From positions 1 to 39,444 of the forward strand of contig JAEZEZ010000077.1 in the NCBI GenBank assembly GCA_023432855.1: a DNA stretch of 39,444 nt, read 5' to 3'. Position 1 is the stretch's first letter. Every line of letters starts with the position of its first letter. A program made the position numbers and the translations under genes. Origin of the DNA: Pseudomonadota bacterium (GTDB taxonomy: Bacteria; Pseudomonadota; Alphaproteobacteria; Caulobacterales; Caulobacteraceae). The notes beneath the pieces were generated by a model, which was not told the origin of the DNA, searched no databases, and saw only the letters and a list, made by a program, of their open reading frames with translations. Below, piece by piece: positions 1 to 8,253 of this stretch.

Positions 1-1138
1 TCCGCAGGCCGCCCATCATCCGCATGTCCTGCTCATGGTGCATGCCGTGGATCACCGAGCCGGCGCCCAGGAACAGCAGCGCCTTGAAGAAGGCGTGGGT
101 GAACAGGTGGAACATGGCCGCGTCGTAGGCGCCGACGCCCGCCGCGAAGAACATGTAGCCCAGCTGTGAACAGGTCGAATAGGCGATGACCCGCTTGATG
201 TCGTTCTGGGCCAGGCCGACGGTGGCGGCGAACAGGGCCGTTACGGCGCCCACCACGATGACCACGTTGCTGGCGATCGGCGCCGCCGAGAACAGGGGCG
301 ACAGCAGGCACAGCATGTACACCCCGGCGGTGACCATGGTCGCCGCGTGGATCAGGGCCGAAACCGGGGTCGGACCTTCCATGGCGTCCGGCAGCCAGGT
401 GTGCAGCAGGAACTGGGCCGACTTGCCCATGGCCCCGATGAGCAGGAGGATCGCCGCCAGGTCGAGCGCCGACCACTCGTAGCCGATGAAGGACCAGCCA
501 ACGCCGGCCATCTGCGGCAGCAGCGGGAACAGCTCGTCGAAGCGGATGGTGCCGAACATCCAGTAGACGGTCATGATCCCGAGCGCGAAGCCGAAGTCGC
601 CCACCCGGTTGACCACGAAGGCCTTGACCGAGGCGGCGTTGGCCGTCGCCTTGTGGAACCAGAAGCCGATCAGCAGGTAGGACGCCAGGCCCACGCCTTC
701 CCAGCCGAAGAACAGCTGCATGAAGTCGTTGGCGGTCACCAGCGACAGCATGGCGAAGGTGAAGAGCGACAGGTAGGCGAAGAACCGCGGCTTGCCGGGA
801 TCCTCGGCCATGTAGCCCCAGCTGTAGAGGTGCACGAGGGCCGAGACCGTGGTCACCACGATCAGCATCACGGCCGACAGGGCGTCGAAGCGGATCGACC
901 AGGTCGACTGGAAGTCGCCGACCTGGATGAAGGGCAAGAGCTCGACGAGCGCCCGTTCGTGGTGGCCCCAGGTGTGCTGGACGAAGGCGTACCAGCTGAT
1001 GGCGCAGGACAGGAACAGCAGGCCGGTGGTGATGGCCATGGACGGCGTCGCGCCGATGCGCTTGCCGAACAGCCCGGCCACGATCGCGCCGACCAGGGGC
1101 GCGAACACCGCGATGACGAGCAGGGTCTCCAGGTTCAC
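1..1138 (-). CDS. nuoL: NADH-quinone oxidoreductase subunit L (NuoL), N-terminal part
   Basis: Large antiporter-like proton-pumping subunit in the membrane arm of complex I. The gene is cut by the left window edge; about 379 codons of the N-terminal part are present. The translation begins MNLETLLVIAVFAPLVGAI and shows the family's hydrophobic helices and the conserved stretch GMGKSAQ/LLHTWLPDAMEGPTPVSAL as well as SCSQLGYMF-like text (here STCSQLGYMFFA). No suitable ATG exists, so I use the GTG at 1136-1138. It lies 5 bases after the nuoK stop and has an AAGGG ribosome site inside the end of nuoK, which implies translational coupling. Identification is secure; the start is inferred. Confidence 0.95.
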   Translation of the reverse strand, partial: MNLETLLVIAVFAPLVGAIVAGLFGKRIGATPSMAITTGLLFLSCAISWYAFVQHTWGHHERALVELLPFIQVGDFQSTWSIRFDALSAVMLIVVTTVSALVHLYSWGYMAEDPGKPRFFAYLSLFTFAMLSLVTANDFMQLFFGWEGVGLASYLLIGFWFHKATANAASVKAFVVNRVGDFGFALGIMTVYWMFGTIRFDELFPLLPQMAGVGWSFIGYEWSALDLAAILLLIGAMGKSAQFLLHTWLPDAMEGPTPVSALIHAATMVTAGVYMLCLLSPLFSAAPIASNVVIVVGAVTALFAATVGLAQNDIKRVIAYSTCSQLGYMFFAAGVGAYDAAMFHLFTHAFFKALLFLGAGSVIHGMHHEQDMRMMGGLR

Positions 1139-1143
1139 GGGGA

Positions 1144-1452
1144 TCAGCCCTTCATCACCGAGGCGTCGTCCACGGCGATGTCGCCGCGGTTACGGAAGAA
1201 GGTCACCAGGATGGCGAGGCCGACAGCGGCCTCGGCGGCGGCGACCGTGAGCACGAACATGGCCAGCACCTGGCCGGACACCTCGTTCAGGTGGGTCGAG
1301 AACGCCACCAGGTTGATGTTCACGGCGAGCAGGATGAGCTCGATCGACATCAGGATGATGATGACGTTCTTGCGGTTCACGAAGATGCCGAAGACCCCGA
1401 TGGTGAACAGGATCGCCGCCACCGTCAGGTAGTGGACGAGACCGATGGTCAT
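1144..1452 (-). CDS. nuoK: NADH-quinone oxidoreductase subunit K (NuoK)
   Basis: Small membrane subunit of complex I with three predicted helices (about residues 4-24, 29-49 and 61-85), 102 residues, the usual length. The conserved glutamates in the helices are visible: E38 in MSIELILLAVN and E74 in the AAAEAAVGLAI segment, which family knowledge places in the proton path. The ATG overlaps the nuoJ stop as ATGA (1449-1452), a sign of coupled translation, and nuoL follows after 5 bases. No irregularity seen. Confidence 0.97.
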   Translation of the reverse strand: MTIGLVHYLTVAAILFTIGVFGIFVNRKNVIIILMSIELILLAVNINLVAFSTHLNEVSGQVLAMFVLTVAAAEAAVGLAILVTFFRNRGDIAVDDASVMKG

Positions 1453-2057
1453 TCCGAAATCCCCTCGCCCGTCTTCGGGGTCGTCATCTCGTAGGCGTCC
1501 TGGCGCCTGCGGCCGACCTGCACGTGGATTTGCTGGCGCTTGACGTGCGGCTTGTGGCGCAAGGTCAGCACGATGGCGCCGATCATGGCGACCAGCAGCA
1601 CCAGGCCCGCGGCCTGGAAGAAATAGATGTAGTCCGTGTAGAGCACCCGCCCGATGGCCTCGGCGTTGGTCACGTCGGCGGCGGCCACCGGCGACTTGCC
1701 CGCGGCGGCCCCGCGGTCGGCGACGGCGGCGCTGACCATGATCATCTCGACCAGCAGGATGATGGCCACCACGCCGCCCACGGGCAGGTACTGCGCATAG
1801 CCTTCGCGCAGCCGCACGAAGTCGACGTCCAGCATCATGACCACGAACAGGAACAGCACCGCGACGGCGCCGACGTAGACGACCACCAGCAGCATGGCGA
1901 GGAACTCCGCGCCCATGAGCACGAAGAGGCCGGCCGCCGAGAAGAAGGCCAGGATGAGCCACAGCACCGAATGCACGGGGTTGCGCGCGGTGACCACGAA
2001 CAGGCCCGCCGCCACCGTCGTCACAGCCATGATGTAGAAGGCGATCGCCTGAAGCAT
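1449..2057 (-). CDS. nuoJ: NADH-quinone oxidoreductase subunit J (NuoJ)
   Basis: Membrane subunit J of complex I, 202 residues, with five predicted helices. It begins MLQAIAFYIMAVTTV and contains the conserved LMGAEFLAMLLVVVYVGAV region that lines the proton/quinone channel. I chose the ATG at 2055-2057 because homology starts there; the open frame runs further upstream without family similarity. Unlike the other nuo genes it does not follow its upstream neighbour closely: an opposite-strand methyltransferase and a 228-base gap separate it from nuoI. A promoter-like sequence lies at 2181-2208, so nuoJ probably heads a second nuo transcription unit (J, K, L and onward). Confidence 0.96.
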   Translation of the reverse strand: MLQAIAFYIMAVTTVAAGLFVVTARNPVHSVLWLILAFFSAAGLFVLMGAEFLAMLLVVVYVGAVAVLFLFVVMMLDVDFVRLREGYAQYLPVGGVVAIILLVEMIMVSAAVADRGAAAGKSPVAAADVTNAEAIGRVLYTDYIYFFQAAGLVLLVAMIGAIVLTLRHKPHVKRQQIHVQVGRRRQDAYEMTTPKTGEGISE

Positions 2058-2180
2058 TCGGCTGTCGGCTCCGGGTCGGTCCGCGGCCGCGCGCGAGGCG
2101 CCCGGCGGATGGGAACGGGTTGCGGTTGAAGGACCCGAGGCGCGAATCCGCACCACATCGAGCCCCCGTGAACCGGCGCC

Positions 2181-2208
2181 CTTCTAGCCCTCGAAATCCG
2201 CCTTGCAA
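2181..2208 (-). promoter_or_regulatory. Probable promoter for nuoJKL
   Basis: Reading leftward, TTGCAAG (2202-2208) is followed after 13 bases by GCTAGAAG (2181-2188). This matches 7 of 8 positions of the Caulobacter housekeeping -10 consensus GCTANAWC at a permitted spacing. The nine bases GGGCTAGAA are identical to those in the nuoA promoter at 12875-12883. It lies about 120 bases before nuoJ in the gap (2058-2285) between nuoJ and the divergent methyltransferase. No experimental support; inference from pattern. Confidence 0.55.
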
Positions 2209-2285
2209 AGGCCCGAAAGGGCAAGAATCGGATGGCGCCGTTCGGCCGCCAACCCCATGTTCCGGCCCCACGGACGGAGAACCGC

Positions 2286-3104
2286 ATGAGCGCCGAAGAA
2301 CGCGACTACCTGCTCGGGACGCACGACGAGGAGATCGCCCGGCTGGGACTGCAGCACCGCGTGTGGCGGCCCCGCGTGCTGGACGCGTGGCGCCGCGCGG
2401 GAATCACCGAAGGCGACCGGGTCATCGACGCCGGCGCAGGTCCTGGCTGGGCGACCTTTGACCTGGCGGAGATCGTGGGCGCCGTGGGGCGGGTGCACGC
2501 GCTGGAGCGCTCGGACCGGTTCCTCTCCTTCCTGGCGTCGGCGGCCGAGCGCCGCGGCCTGTCGAACGTCGAGACCGCGGCGATCGATCTGGTCGAGGAC
2601 GCCCTCCCCGGCCGTGACGCCGACGCCTTCTGGGTTCGCTGGGTTCTGGCCTTCGTCAGTGATCCCGAAACGGTGCTGCGGAAGCTGGTCGCGTCGCTGA
2701 AGCCCGGCGGCGTCGCCGTGATCCACGAATACCTTGACTACGAGACCTGGTCGTTCGCGCCGGACATCCCCTCCCAGAAGGAGTTTGTGGACGCGGTGGT
2801 CAGCGGCTGGCGCGCGACCGGGGGCGAACCGGACATCGCGCGATCGTTCCCGGCGCTGCTCCCGTCCGTGGGCCTGCGCATCCGTGAGCTGCGCCCGATC
2901 GTCGACGTGATCACGCCGTCCAACTTCGTCTGGCGCTGGCCCGCGTCTTTCGTCGAGACCTACGCGGCGCACCTGGCCGCCAGCGGCCAGCGGGACCAGG
3001 CCTGGGCCGACCGGGTGATCACGGACTTCCGCCAAGCCGAGGCGAACCCCGACACGGTGATGGTCACCCCGATGGTGCTCGAGGTGATCGCCGAGAAGGT
3101 CTGA
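2286..3104 (+). CDS. Class I SAM-dependent methyltransferase
   Basis: Predicted Rossmann-fold methyltransferase of 272 residues. The SAM-binding glycine motif is VIDAGAGPGWATFDLA (about residues 46-61), followed by an acidic strand end (HALERSDRF) and the later motif LKPGGVAVIHEY. The C-terminal half (about 165-272) is probably a substrate-recognition region; the substrate cannot be told. I chose the ATG at 2286 because GGACGGAGA lies just upstream and the sequence MSAEERDYLLG looks like a natural start; the frame extends 18 codons further up. It is on the strand opposite to the nuo genes and ends 5 bases from the nuoI stop, so it is convergent with nuoI. Methylation of a complex I part or of a quinone is possible but not shown. 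Confidence 0.85.
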   Translation: MSAEERDYLLGTHDEEIARLGLQHRVWRPRVLDAWRRAGITEGDRVIDAGAGPGWATFDLAEIVGAVGRVHALERSDRFLSFLASAAERRGLSNVETAAIDLVEDALPGRDADAFWVRWVLAFVSDPETVLRKLVASLKPGGVAVIHEYLDYETWSFAPDIPSQKEFVDAVVSGWRATGGEPDIARSFPALLPSVGLRIRELRPIVDVITPSNFVWRWPASFVETYAAHLAASGQRDQAWADRVITDFRQAEANPDTVMVTPMVLEVIAEKV

Positions 3105-3109
3105 ACGCC

Positions 3110-3601
3110 CTAGCGGTAAGGCGCGTCGAGCTCGAGGTTGCGCGCGATCTCGCGCTCCCACCGGTCGCCGTTCGCGAGCAGCTTTTCCTTGTCGTAGAAC
3201 AGCTCTTCGCGGGTCTCGGTGGCGAACTCGAGGTTCGGCCCCTCGACGATGGCGTCCACCGGGCAGGCCTCCTGGCAGTAGCCGCAGTAGATGCACTTCG
3301 TCATGTCGATGTCGTAGCGCGTGGTGCGGCGGCTGCCGTCGGCGCGCGGCTCGGCCTCGATGACGATGCACTGGGCGGGGCAGATGGCCTCGCACAGCTT
3401 GCAGGCGATGCAGCGCTCCTCGCCGTTCGGATAGCGGCGCAGGGCGTGCTCGCCCCGGAAGCGCGGCGACTGCGGATTGCGCTCGAACGGATAGTTCACC
3501 GTCGCCTTCGGACGGATCATGTACTTCATCGCCAGCCCGAAGGCGCCGGCGACGTCCAGCAGCAGCGCGCCTTTGGCGGCCTGGGCGATTCTCTGCATCA
3601 T
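3110..3601 (-). CDS. nuoI: NADH-quinone oxidoreductase subunit I (NuoI)
   Basis: Ferredoxin-like subunit at the joint of the two arms of complex I, carrying two 4Fe-4S clusters (N6a and N6b). Both CxxCxxCxxxCP motifs are intact: Cys64, 67, 70, 74 and Cys103, 106, 109, 113. Length 163 residues, typical for alphaproteobacterial and mitochondrial forms. Two adjacent ATGs are possible (3599-3601 and 3596-3598). The first overlaps the stop of the preceding 77-residue gene as ATGA, so the two are probably translated together. An opposite-strand methyltransferase gene lies directly downstream. Confidence 0.97.
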   Translation of the reverse strand: MMQRIAQAAKGALLLDVAGAFGLAMKYMIRPKATVNYPFERNPQSPRFRGEHALRRYPNGEERCIACKLCEAICPAQCIVIEAEPRADGSRRTTRYDIDMTKCIYCGYCQEACPVDAIVEGPNLEFATETREELFYDKEKLLANGDRWEREIARNLELDAPYR

Positions 3602-3831
3602 CGGACTTCGTTAGGCCTCAACTGGAACTTCGGCTGGCCGGGGGTCGGGTAGTCGTAGAGGTAGCCTTGGTGCTGGTAGTACACGGGCTCCTTGCCGTCG
3701 GGGTAGTCGTACCAGAAATCGCCGTGCACCCAGTAGACCAGATCCTGCTTGGGATAGTCGTAGATGTGCACCCCCTCGATCAGGTAGGCGGGCGTCTCGC
3801 CTTCCGGATAGGGGAACACGAAGGTCTTCAT
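3598..3831 (-). CDS. Small aromatic repeat protein encoded between nuoH and nuoI
   Basis: A 77-residue soluble protein that I do not recognise as a named family. It is made of four copies of a 17-18 residue unit: FPYP starts at residue 6, then YDYP at 24, 41 and 59. Each unit continues with a short polar/turn part, a PVY- or LVY-like strand and a Gly (for example KEPVYYQHQGYL). The pattern suggests repeated beta hairpins, with Tyr/Trp-rich faces. Its start overlaps the nuoH stop (ATGA) and its stop overlaps the nuoI start, so it is embedded in the operon by translational coupling on both sides. No signal peptide or membrane helix. A complex I accessory or assembly role is inferred only from position. 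Confidence 0.88.
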   Translation of the reverse strand: MKTFVFPYPEGETPAYLIEGVHIYDYPKQDLVYWVHGDFWYDYPDGKEPVYYQHQGYLYDYPTPGQPKFQLRPNEVR

Positions 3832-4892
3832 TGGCCGGGCCCGAACACGCGCCAGGCGGCGATGCCGACGACGGCGACCAGCGAGGTGGGCAGGAACACC
3901 TTCCAGCCCAGGCGCATCAGCTGGTCGTAGCGATACCGGGGCACAATCGCCTTCACCACCGCCACCAGGAAGAAGAAGAAGACGATCTTGGCGATGAAGA
4001 TGAAGAGGTTGTGCAGGTTGGCCAGCAGCGTCCCCTCCACGAGGTAGGGGGTCGGCCACGGCGCGTACCATCCACCGAAGAAGAGGATGGTGATCAGGGT
4101 GCACATCAGCACGATGTTCGCGTACTCGCCGATCATGAACAGCAGGTACGGCGTGGAGCTGTATTCCACCTGGTAGCCGGCAACGAGTTCCGACTCCGCC
4201 TCGGGCAGGTCGAAGGGCGGGCGGTTGGTCTCGGCCAGGAAGCTGATGAAGAAGATCACCGCCATGGGGATCATGATGACCGCCATGGGCAGGTTCACCA
4301 GCCCGCCGCCGCCCAGCACGTTCCAGTTCCAGAACCCGCCGGCCTGGTTGGTGATGATCTGGGTCAGGTTCATCGAACCGACCAGCAGCACGACCGTGAT
4401 GATCACGAAGCCCAGCGACACCTCGTAGGACACCATCTGGGCCGCCGAGCGTAGGGAGCCGAGGAAGGGGTACTTCGAGTTGGACGCCCAGCCGCCCATG
4501 ATGATGCCGTAGACGCCCAGCGAGCTGATGGCGAACAGGTAGAGGATGCCGACGTTCAGGTCGGCCACCACCCAGCCCGGCCCGAACGGAATCACCGCCC
4601 AGGCGATGAAGGCCAGGACGAAGCTGATCAGGGGGGCCAGCAGGAAGATCACCTTGTCGGCGCCGGCCGGCACGACGATCTCCTTGAAGACGAACTTGAA
4701 GAAGTCGGCGAAGGACTGCAGCAGGCCGAACGGGCCGACCACGTTCGGTCCCTTCCGCATCTGCACGCCCGCCCAGATCTTGCGATCCGCCAGCAGCAGG
4801 AAGGCCAGCGCCAGCAGGATGCCGACGGTGATCAGCAGGATCTGACCGACGGTCAGCAGGGTCCAGCCGATGGGGGTGCTCCAGTAGTCCAT
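3828..4892 (-). CDS. nuoH: NADH-quinone oxidoreductase subunit H (NuoH)
   Basis: Membrane subunit that forms much of the ubiquinone-binding chamber of complex I. It has 354 residues and eight or so predicted helices. Family landmarks are visible: RKGPNVVGPFGLLQSFADFFK near the N-terminus, the SNSKYPFLGSLRSAAQMVSYE loop, and AETNRPPFDLPEAESELVAGYQVEYS, which carries the acidic residues implicated in coupling. The ATG at 4890-4892 sits 3 bases after the nuoG stop; the nuoG ending GCGGAGTAA supplies the ribosome site. The stop overlaps the start of the small repeat protein. Confidence 0.98.
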   Translation of the reverse strand: MDYWSTPIGWTLLTVGQILLITVGILLALAFLLLADRKIWAGVQMRKGPNVVGPFGLLQSFADFFKFVFKEIVVPAGADKVIFLLAPLISFVLAFIAWAVIPFGPGWVVADLNVGILYLFAISSLGVYGIIMGGWASNSKYPFLGSLRSAAQMVSYEVSLGFVIITVVLLVGSMNLTQIITNQAGGFWNWNVLGGGGLVNLPMAVIMIPMAVIFFISFLAETNRPPFDLPEAESELVAGYQVEYSSTPYLLFMIGEYANIVLMCTLITILFFGGWYAPWPTPYLVEGTLLANLHNLFIFIAKIVFFFFLVAVVKAIVPRYRYDQLMRLGWKVFLPTSLVAVVGIAAWRVFGPGQ

Positions 4893-4895
4893 CGC

Positions 4896-6929
4896 TTACT
4901 CCGCCGCCATCGCGCGGGCGCCGGAGGCCGCGGCCGAGCACTCGGCCATGGTCACGCTGGCGCGCGCGATCGGGTTGGTCAGGTAGAAGTCCTTGATGGC
5001 CGAGCGGAACGGCTTGTCCGTCAGCTCGCCCTCGCCGCCCAATGACGACAGGTCGAAGGCGCCGCCCGGAGCCACATAGTCGACCTGGCCGAAGCTGGGG
5101 TGCTCGCTGATCATCCGCTCGCGCAGTTCGGCCAGGCTGTCGTAGGGCAGCGGCTGGCCCAGGGCGCCGGACAGGGCGCGCAGGATGGCCCAGTCCTCGC
5201 GAGCGTCCCCCTTCGGGAAGATGGCGCGCTCGCCGATCTGCACCCGGCCCTCGGTGTTGACGTAGAAGCCGCTCTTCTCGGTGTAGGCGGCGCCCGGCAG
5301 GATGACGTCGGCGCCGTGGGCGCCGCGGTCGCCGTGGGTCCCGACATAGACCTTGAAGGCGGTCGACTTCGAAGCGTCGATCTCGTCGGCGCCGAGCAGG
5401 AACAGCACGTCCAGCGCGCCCTTCCTGACCATCTCCAGGGCGGACTTGCCGCCCGCCGCCGGCACGAAGCCGAGGTCGAGGCCCGCAACCCGCGAGGCCG
5501 CGGTGTGCAGGACGTTGAAGCCGTTCCAGCCCTCGCGGACCGGATTGAGCGCGGCGATGGCGCGCAGCACGGCCGCGGCGTCGGGCCGGGCCAGGGCGCC
5601 CTGCCCCACGATGACCGCCGGACGCTGCGCCGCCCGGAAGGCGTCGGCGAAGTCGCCGGAGAAATCGGCCAGGCTGGCCGGGCCGGCGCCCAGGTGCTCG
5701 TAGCGGTAGGTGAGGTCCGCCTGCTCCCCGACCAGGGCGATGCGGGCCTTGCCGTGCAGCCACAGCTTGCGAAGGCGCGCGTTCAGCAGCGGCGCCTCGA
5801 GCCGCGGGTTGGCGCCGACGATGAGGATGGCGTCCGCCTGCTCGATGCCGGCGATGGTCGAGTTGAACAGCCAGCCCTCGCGCGGGCCGCCGCCGAGCAT
5901 GGCGCCGTCCTGGCGGCAGTCGGTGTTCGGCGAGCCGAGCGCGCGGAACAGGTCCAGCGTCGCCTTCATGCTCTCGGCGTCCTGCAGGTCGCCGGCGATG
6001 GCGCCGATCTTCTCCGGCCGCGCCGCCTTGATGCGCCCGGCCACGGCCGTGATGGCCTCGGCCCAGGACGCCTCGCGAAGCTTGCCGTCCTCGCGGATCC
6101 ACGGTCGGTCCAGGCGCTGGCGCATCAGGCCGTCGACGGCGTAGCGGCTCTTGTCGCTCAGCCACTCCTCGTTGATGCCCTCGTGGGTGCGGGGCAGCAC
6201 GCGCATCACCTCGCCGCCGCGGCTGTCGGCGCGGATGTTGGCGCCCAGCGCGTCGTGCACGTCGATGGTCGGCGTCTTCTTCAGCTCCCACGGGCGGTAG
6301 TTGAACGCCCACGGCCGGTGGGTCAGGGCGCCGACCGGGCACAGGTCGTTGACGTTGCCCGACAGCTCCGAGCCGATGGCCTTCTCGAGATAGGTCGTGA
6401 TCTCGGCGTTCTCGCCGCGCGAGATCATGCCGATATCCTCGACGCCGGCCACCTCGGTGACGAACCTCACGCACCGCGTGCACTGGATGCAGCGGGTCAT
6501 GAAGGTCTTCACCGTCGGACCCATGTACTTCTCTTCGACGGCCCGCTTGTTCTCGGCGTAACGCGAGCCGTCGCGGCCGTAGTACATGGCCTGGTCCTGC
6601 AGGTCGCACTCCCCGCCCTGGTCGCAGATCGGGCAGTCCAGGGGGTGGTTGATGAGCAGGAACTCCATCACCCCGTCGCGCGCCTTCTTCACCATCGGCG
6701 TGTCGGTGAAGATCTCCTGGCCCTCGGCGGCCGGCAGGGCGCAGCTGGCCTGCGGCTTGGGCGGCCCCGGCTTCACCTCGACGAGGCACATGCGGCAGTT
6801 GCCGGCGATGGACAGGCGCTCGTGGTAGCAGAAGCGCGGGATTTCCTTGCCCGCACGCTCGGCCACCTGGAGCACGGTCATGCCGGGCTCGAACTCGACC
6901 TCGATGCCGTCGACCTTGGCTGTGGGCAT
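4896..6929 (-). CDS. nuoG: NADH-quinone oxidoreductase subunit G (NuoG)
   Basis: Large Fe-S subunit of the peripheral arm, 677 residues. The N-terminal 2Fe-2S ligands are Cys34, 45, 48, 63. The His-ligated 4Fe-4S cluster N5 uses His95, Cys99, 102, 108, and cluster N4 uses Cys147, 150, 153, 197. The rest is the molybdopterin-oxidoreductase-like domain, without a catalytic cofactor in this family. I see no extra N7 cluster motif, so it is the alphaproteobacterial/mitochondrial type. The ATG at 6927-6929 was chosen because homology starts at MPTAKVDGIEVEFEPG; it lies 4 bases after the nuoF stop, with GGAG of that stop region as ribosome site. Confidence 0.98.
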   Translation of the reverse strand: MPTAKVDGIEVEFEPGMTVLQVAERAGKEIPRFCYHERLSIAGNCRMCLVEVKPGPPKPQASCALPAAEGQEIFTDTPMVKKARDGVMEFLLINHPLDCPICDQGGECDLQDQAMYYGRDGSRYAENKRAVEEKYMGPTVKTFMTRCIQCTRCVRFVTEVAGVEDIGMISRGENAEITTYLEKAIGSELSGNVNDLCPVGALTHRPWAFNYRPWELKKTPTIDVHDALGANIRADSRGGEVMRVLPRTHEGINEEWLSDKSRYAVDGLMRQRLDRPWIREDGKLREASWAEAITAVAGRIKAARPEKIGAIAGDLQDAESMKATLDLFRALGSPNTDCRQDGAMLGGGPREGWLFNSTIAGIEQADAILIVGANPRLEAPLLNARLRKLWLHGKARIALVGEQADLTYRYEHLGAGPASLADFSGDFADAFRAAQRPAVIVGQGALARPDAAAVLRAIAALNPVREGWNGFNVLHTAASRVAGLDLGFVPAAGGKSALEMVRKGALDVLFLLGADEIDASKSTAFKVYVGTHGDRGAHGADVILPGAAYTEKSGFYVNTEGRVQIGERAIFPKGDAREDWAILRALSGALGQPLPYDSLAELRERMISEHPSFGQVDYVAPGGAFDLSSLGGEGELTDKPFRSAIKDFYLTNPIARASVTMAECSAAASGARAMAAE

Positions 6930-6933
6930 GCTC

Positions 6934-8247
6934 TTACTCCGCCGCCAGGGTCGCGCCGGCGAAGCTGCCGCGGCGCGAACGATAGTTGGAAATGCGCTCT
7001 TCGATCTCGGGCCGGAAGTGGCGGAACAAGCCCTGGATCGGCCAGGCCGCCGCATCGCCGAGCGCGCAGATGGTGTGGCCCTCGACCTGGGAGGCGACGT
7101 CCAGCAGGATGTCGATCTCCTTCGGCTCGGCGTCGCCGACGGCCATGCGCTCCATCACCCGCCACATCCAGCCGGTGCCTTCGCGGCAGGGCGTGCACTG
7201 ACCGCAGCTCTCGTGCTTGTAGAAGTAGCTGATCCGCGCGATCGCCTTCACCAGGTCGGTGGACTTGTCCATGACGATGACGGCTGCCGTGCCCAGGCCC
7301 GAGCGCAGTTCGCGCAGGCTGTCGAAGTCCATCAGCGCGTCTTCGCACTGCTCGGCGGGGATCAGCGGAACGGACGACCCGCCCGGGATCACGGCCTTCA
7401 GGTTGCTCCAGCCGCCGGTGACCCCGCCGCAGTGCTCCTCGAGCAGCTGCTTCAGCGGAATCGACATGGCCTCTTCCACGTTGCACGGCTTGTTCACGTG
7501 GCCGGAGATGCACATCAGCTTGGTGCCGGTGTTGTTCGCGCGGCCGAAGCCGGCGAACCAGTCGGCGCCGCGGCGCAGGATCGTGCCCACGACGGCGATC
7601 GACTCCACGTTGTTCACCGTGGTCGGGCAGCCGTAGAGACCGGCGCCGGCGGGGAACGGCGGCTTCAGCCGCGGCTGGCCCTTCTTGCCTTCCAGGCTTT
7701 CCAGCAGGGCCGTCTCCTCGCCGCAGATGTAGGCCCCTGCGCCGTGGTGAACGTAGATGTCAAAATCCCAGCCGTGGACGTTGTTTTTGCCGACAAGTCT
7801 GGCCTCGTAGGCCTCCTTGATTGCGGCTTCGAGCACCTCGCGTTCGCGCACGTACTCGCCACGAAGGTAGATGTAGCAGGCGTGCGCCTGCATGGCGAAG
7901 CTGGCGATCAGGCAGCCCTCGATCAGCAGGTGCGGATCGTGGCGCATGATCTCCCGGTCCTTGCAGGTCCCGGGTTCGGATTCGTCGGCGTTGACGACCA
8001 GGTAGTGGGGGCGCTCGCCCACTTCCTTGGGCATGAACGACCACTTCAGGCCGGTGCCGAAACCCGCGCCGCCGCGTCCGCGCAGGCCCGAGTTCTTCAC
8101 CTGGTCGATGATCCAGCCGCGGCCGGCCGACAGCATGTCGGCGGTGGCGTTCCAGCAGCCGCGCTTCCTCGCCCCCTCCAGCATCGGGTCGTGGAACCCG
8201 TAGAGGTTGGTGAAGATGCGGTCCTTGTCTTCGAGGATGCCGACCAT
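6934..8247 (-). CDS. nuoF: NADH-quinone oxidoreductase subunit F (NuoF)
   Basis: NADH-oxidising flavoprotein subunit of complex I, 437 residues. The NADH-binding GRGGAGFGTGLKWS (about residues 56-69), FMN-site NADESEPGTCKDRE, and the N3 4Fe-4S ligands ESCGQCTPCREG plus the distal Cys of HTICALGD are all present. The position after GRGGAGF is Gly where Pro or Ser is commoner, a minor change. The protein ends Leu-Ala-Ala-Glu with codons GCGGAGTAA, and this GGAG probably doubles as the ribosome site of nuoG. A small membrane-protein gene lies 6 bases upstream. Confidence 0.98.
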   Translation of the reverse strand: MVGILEDKDRIFTNLYGFHDPMLEGARKRGCWNATADMLSAGRGWIIDQVKNSGLRGRGGAGFGTGLKWSFMPKEVGERPHYLVVNADESEPGTCKDREIMRHDPHLLIEGCLIASFAMQAHACYIYLRGEYVREREVLEAAIKEAYEARLVGKNNVHGWDFDIYVHHGAGAYICGEETALLESLEGKKGQPRLKPPFPAGAGLYGCPTTVNNVESIAVVGTILRRGADWFAGFGRANNTGTKLMCISGHVNKPCNVEEAMSIPLKQLLEEHCGGVTGGWSNLKAVIPGGSSVPLIPAEQCEDALMDFDSLRELRSGLGTAAVIVMDKSTDLVKAIARISYFYKHESCGQCTPCREGTGWMWRVMERMAVGDAEPKEIDILLDVASQVEGHTICALGDAAAWPIQGLFRHFRPEIEERISNYRSRRGSFAGATLAAE

Positions 8248-8253
8248 GACGCT

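Noticed and set aside
2232..2285. Upstream extension of the methyltransferase start
   Set aside because: The 18 extra residues (MAPFGRQPHVPAPR...) lack a ribosome site, while the ATG at 2286 has one.
3832..6789. A long minus-strand frame overlapping nuoG and nuoH in another phase
   Set aside because: Only its last 77 codons (3598-3831) are a real gene; the rest is an Arg/Gly/Pro-rich shadow of nuoG and nuoH.
5100..7232. A 710-codon open frame on the plus strand opposite nuoG
   Set aside because: It mirrors nuoG codon structure in GC-rich DNA; its translation is low-complexity (Ala, Gly, Arg, His, Val) without any family signature.
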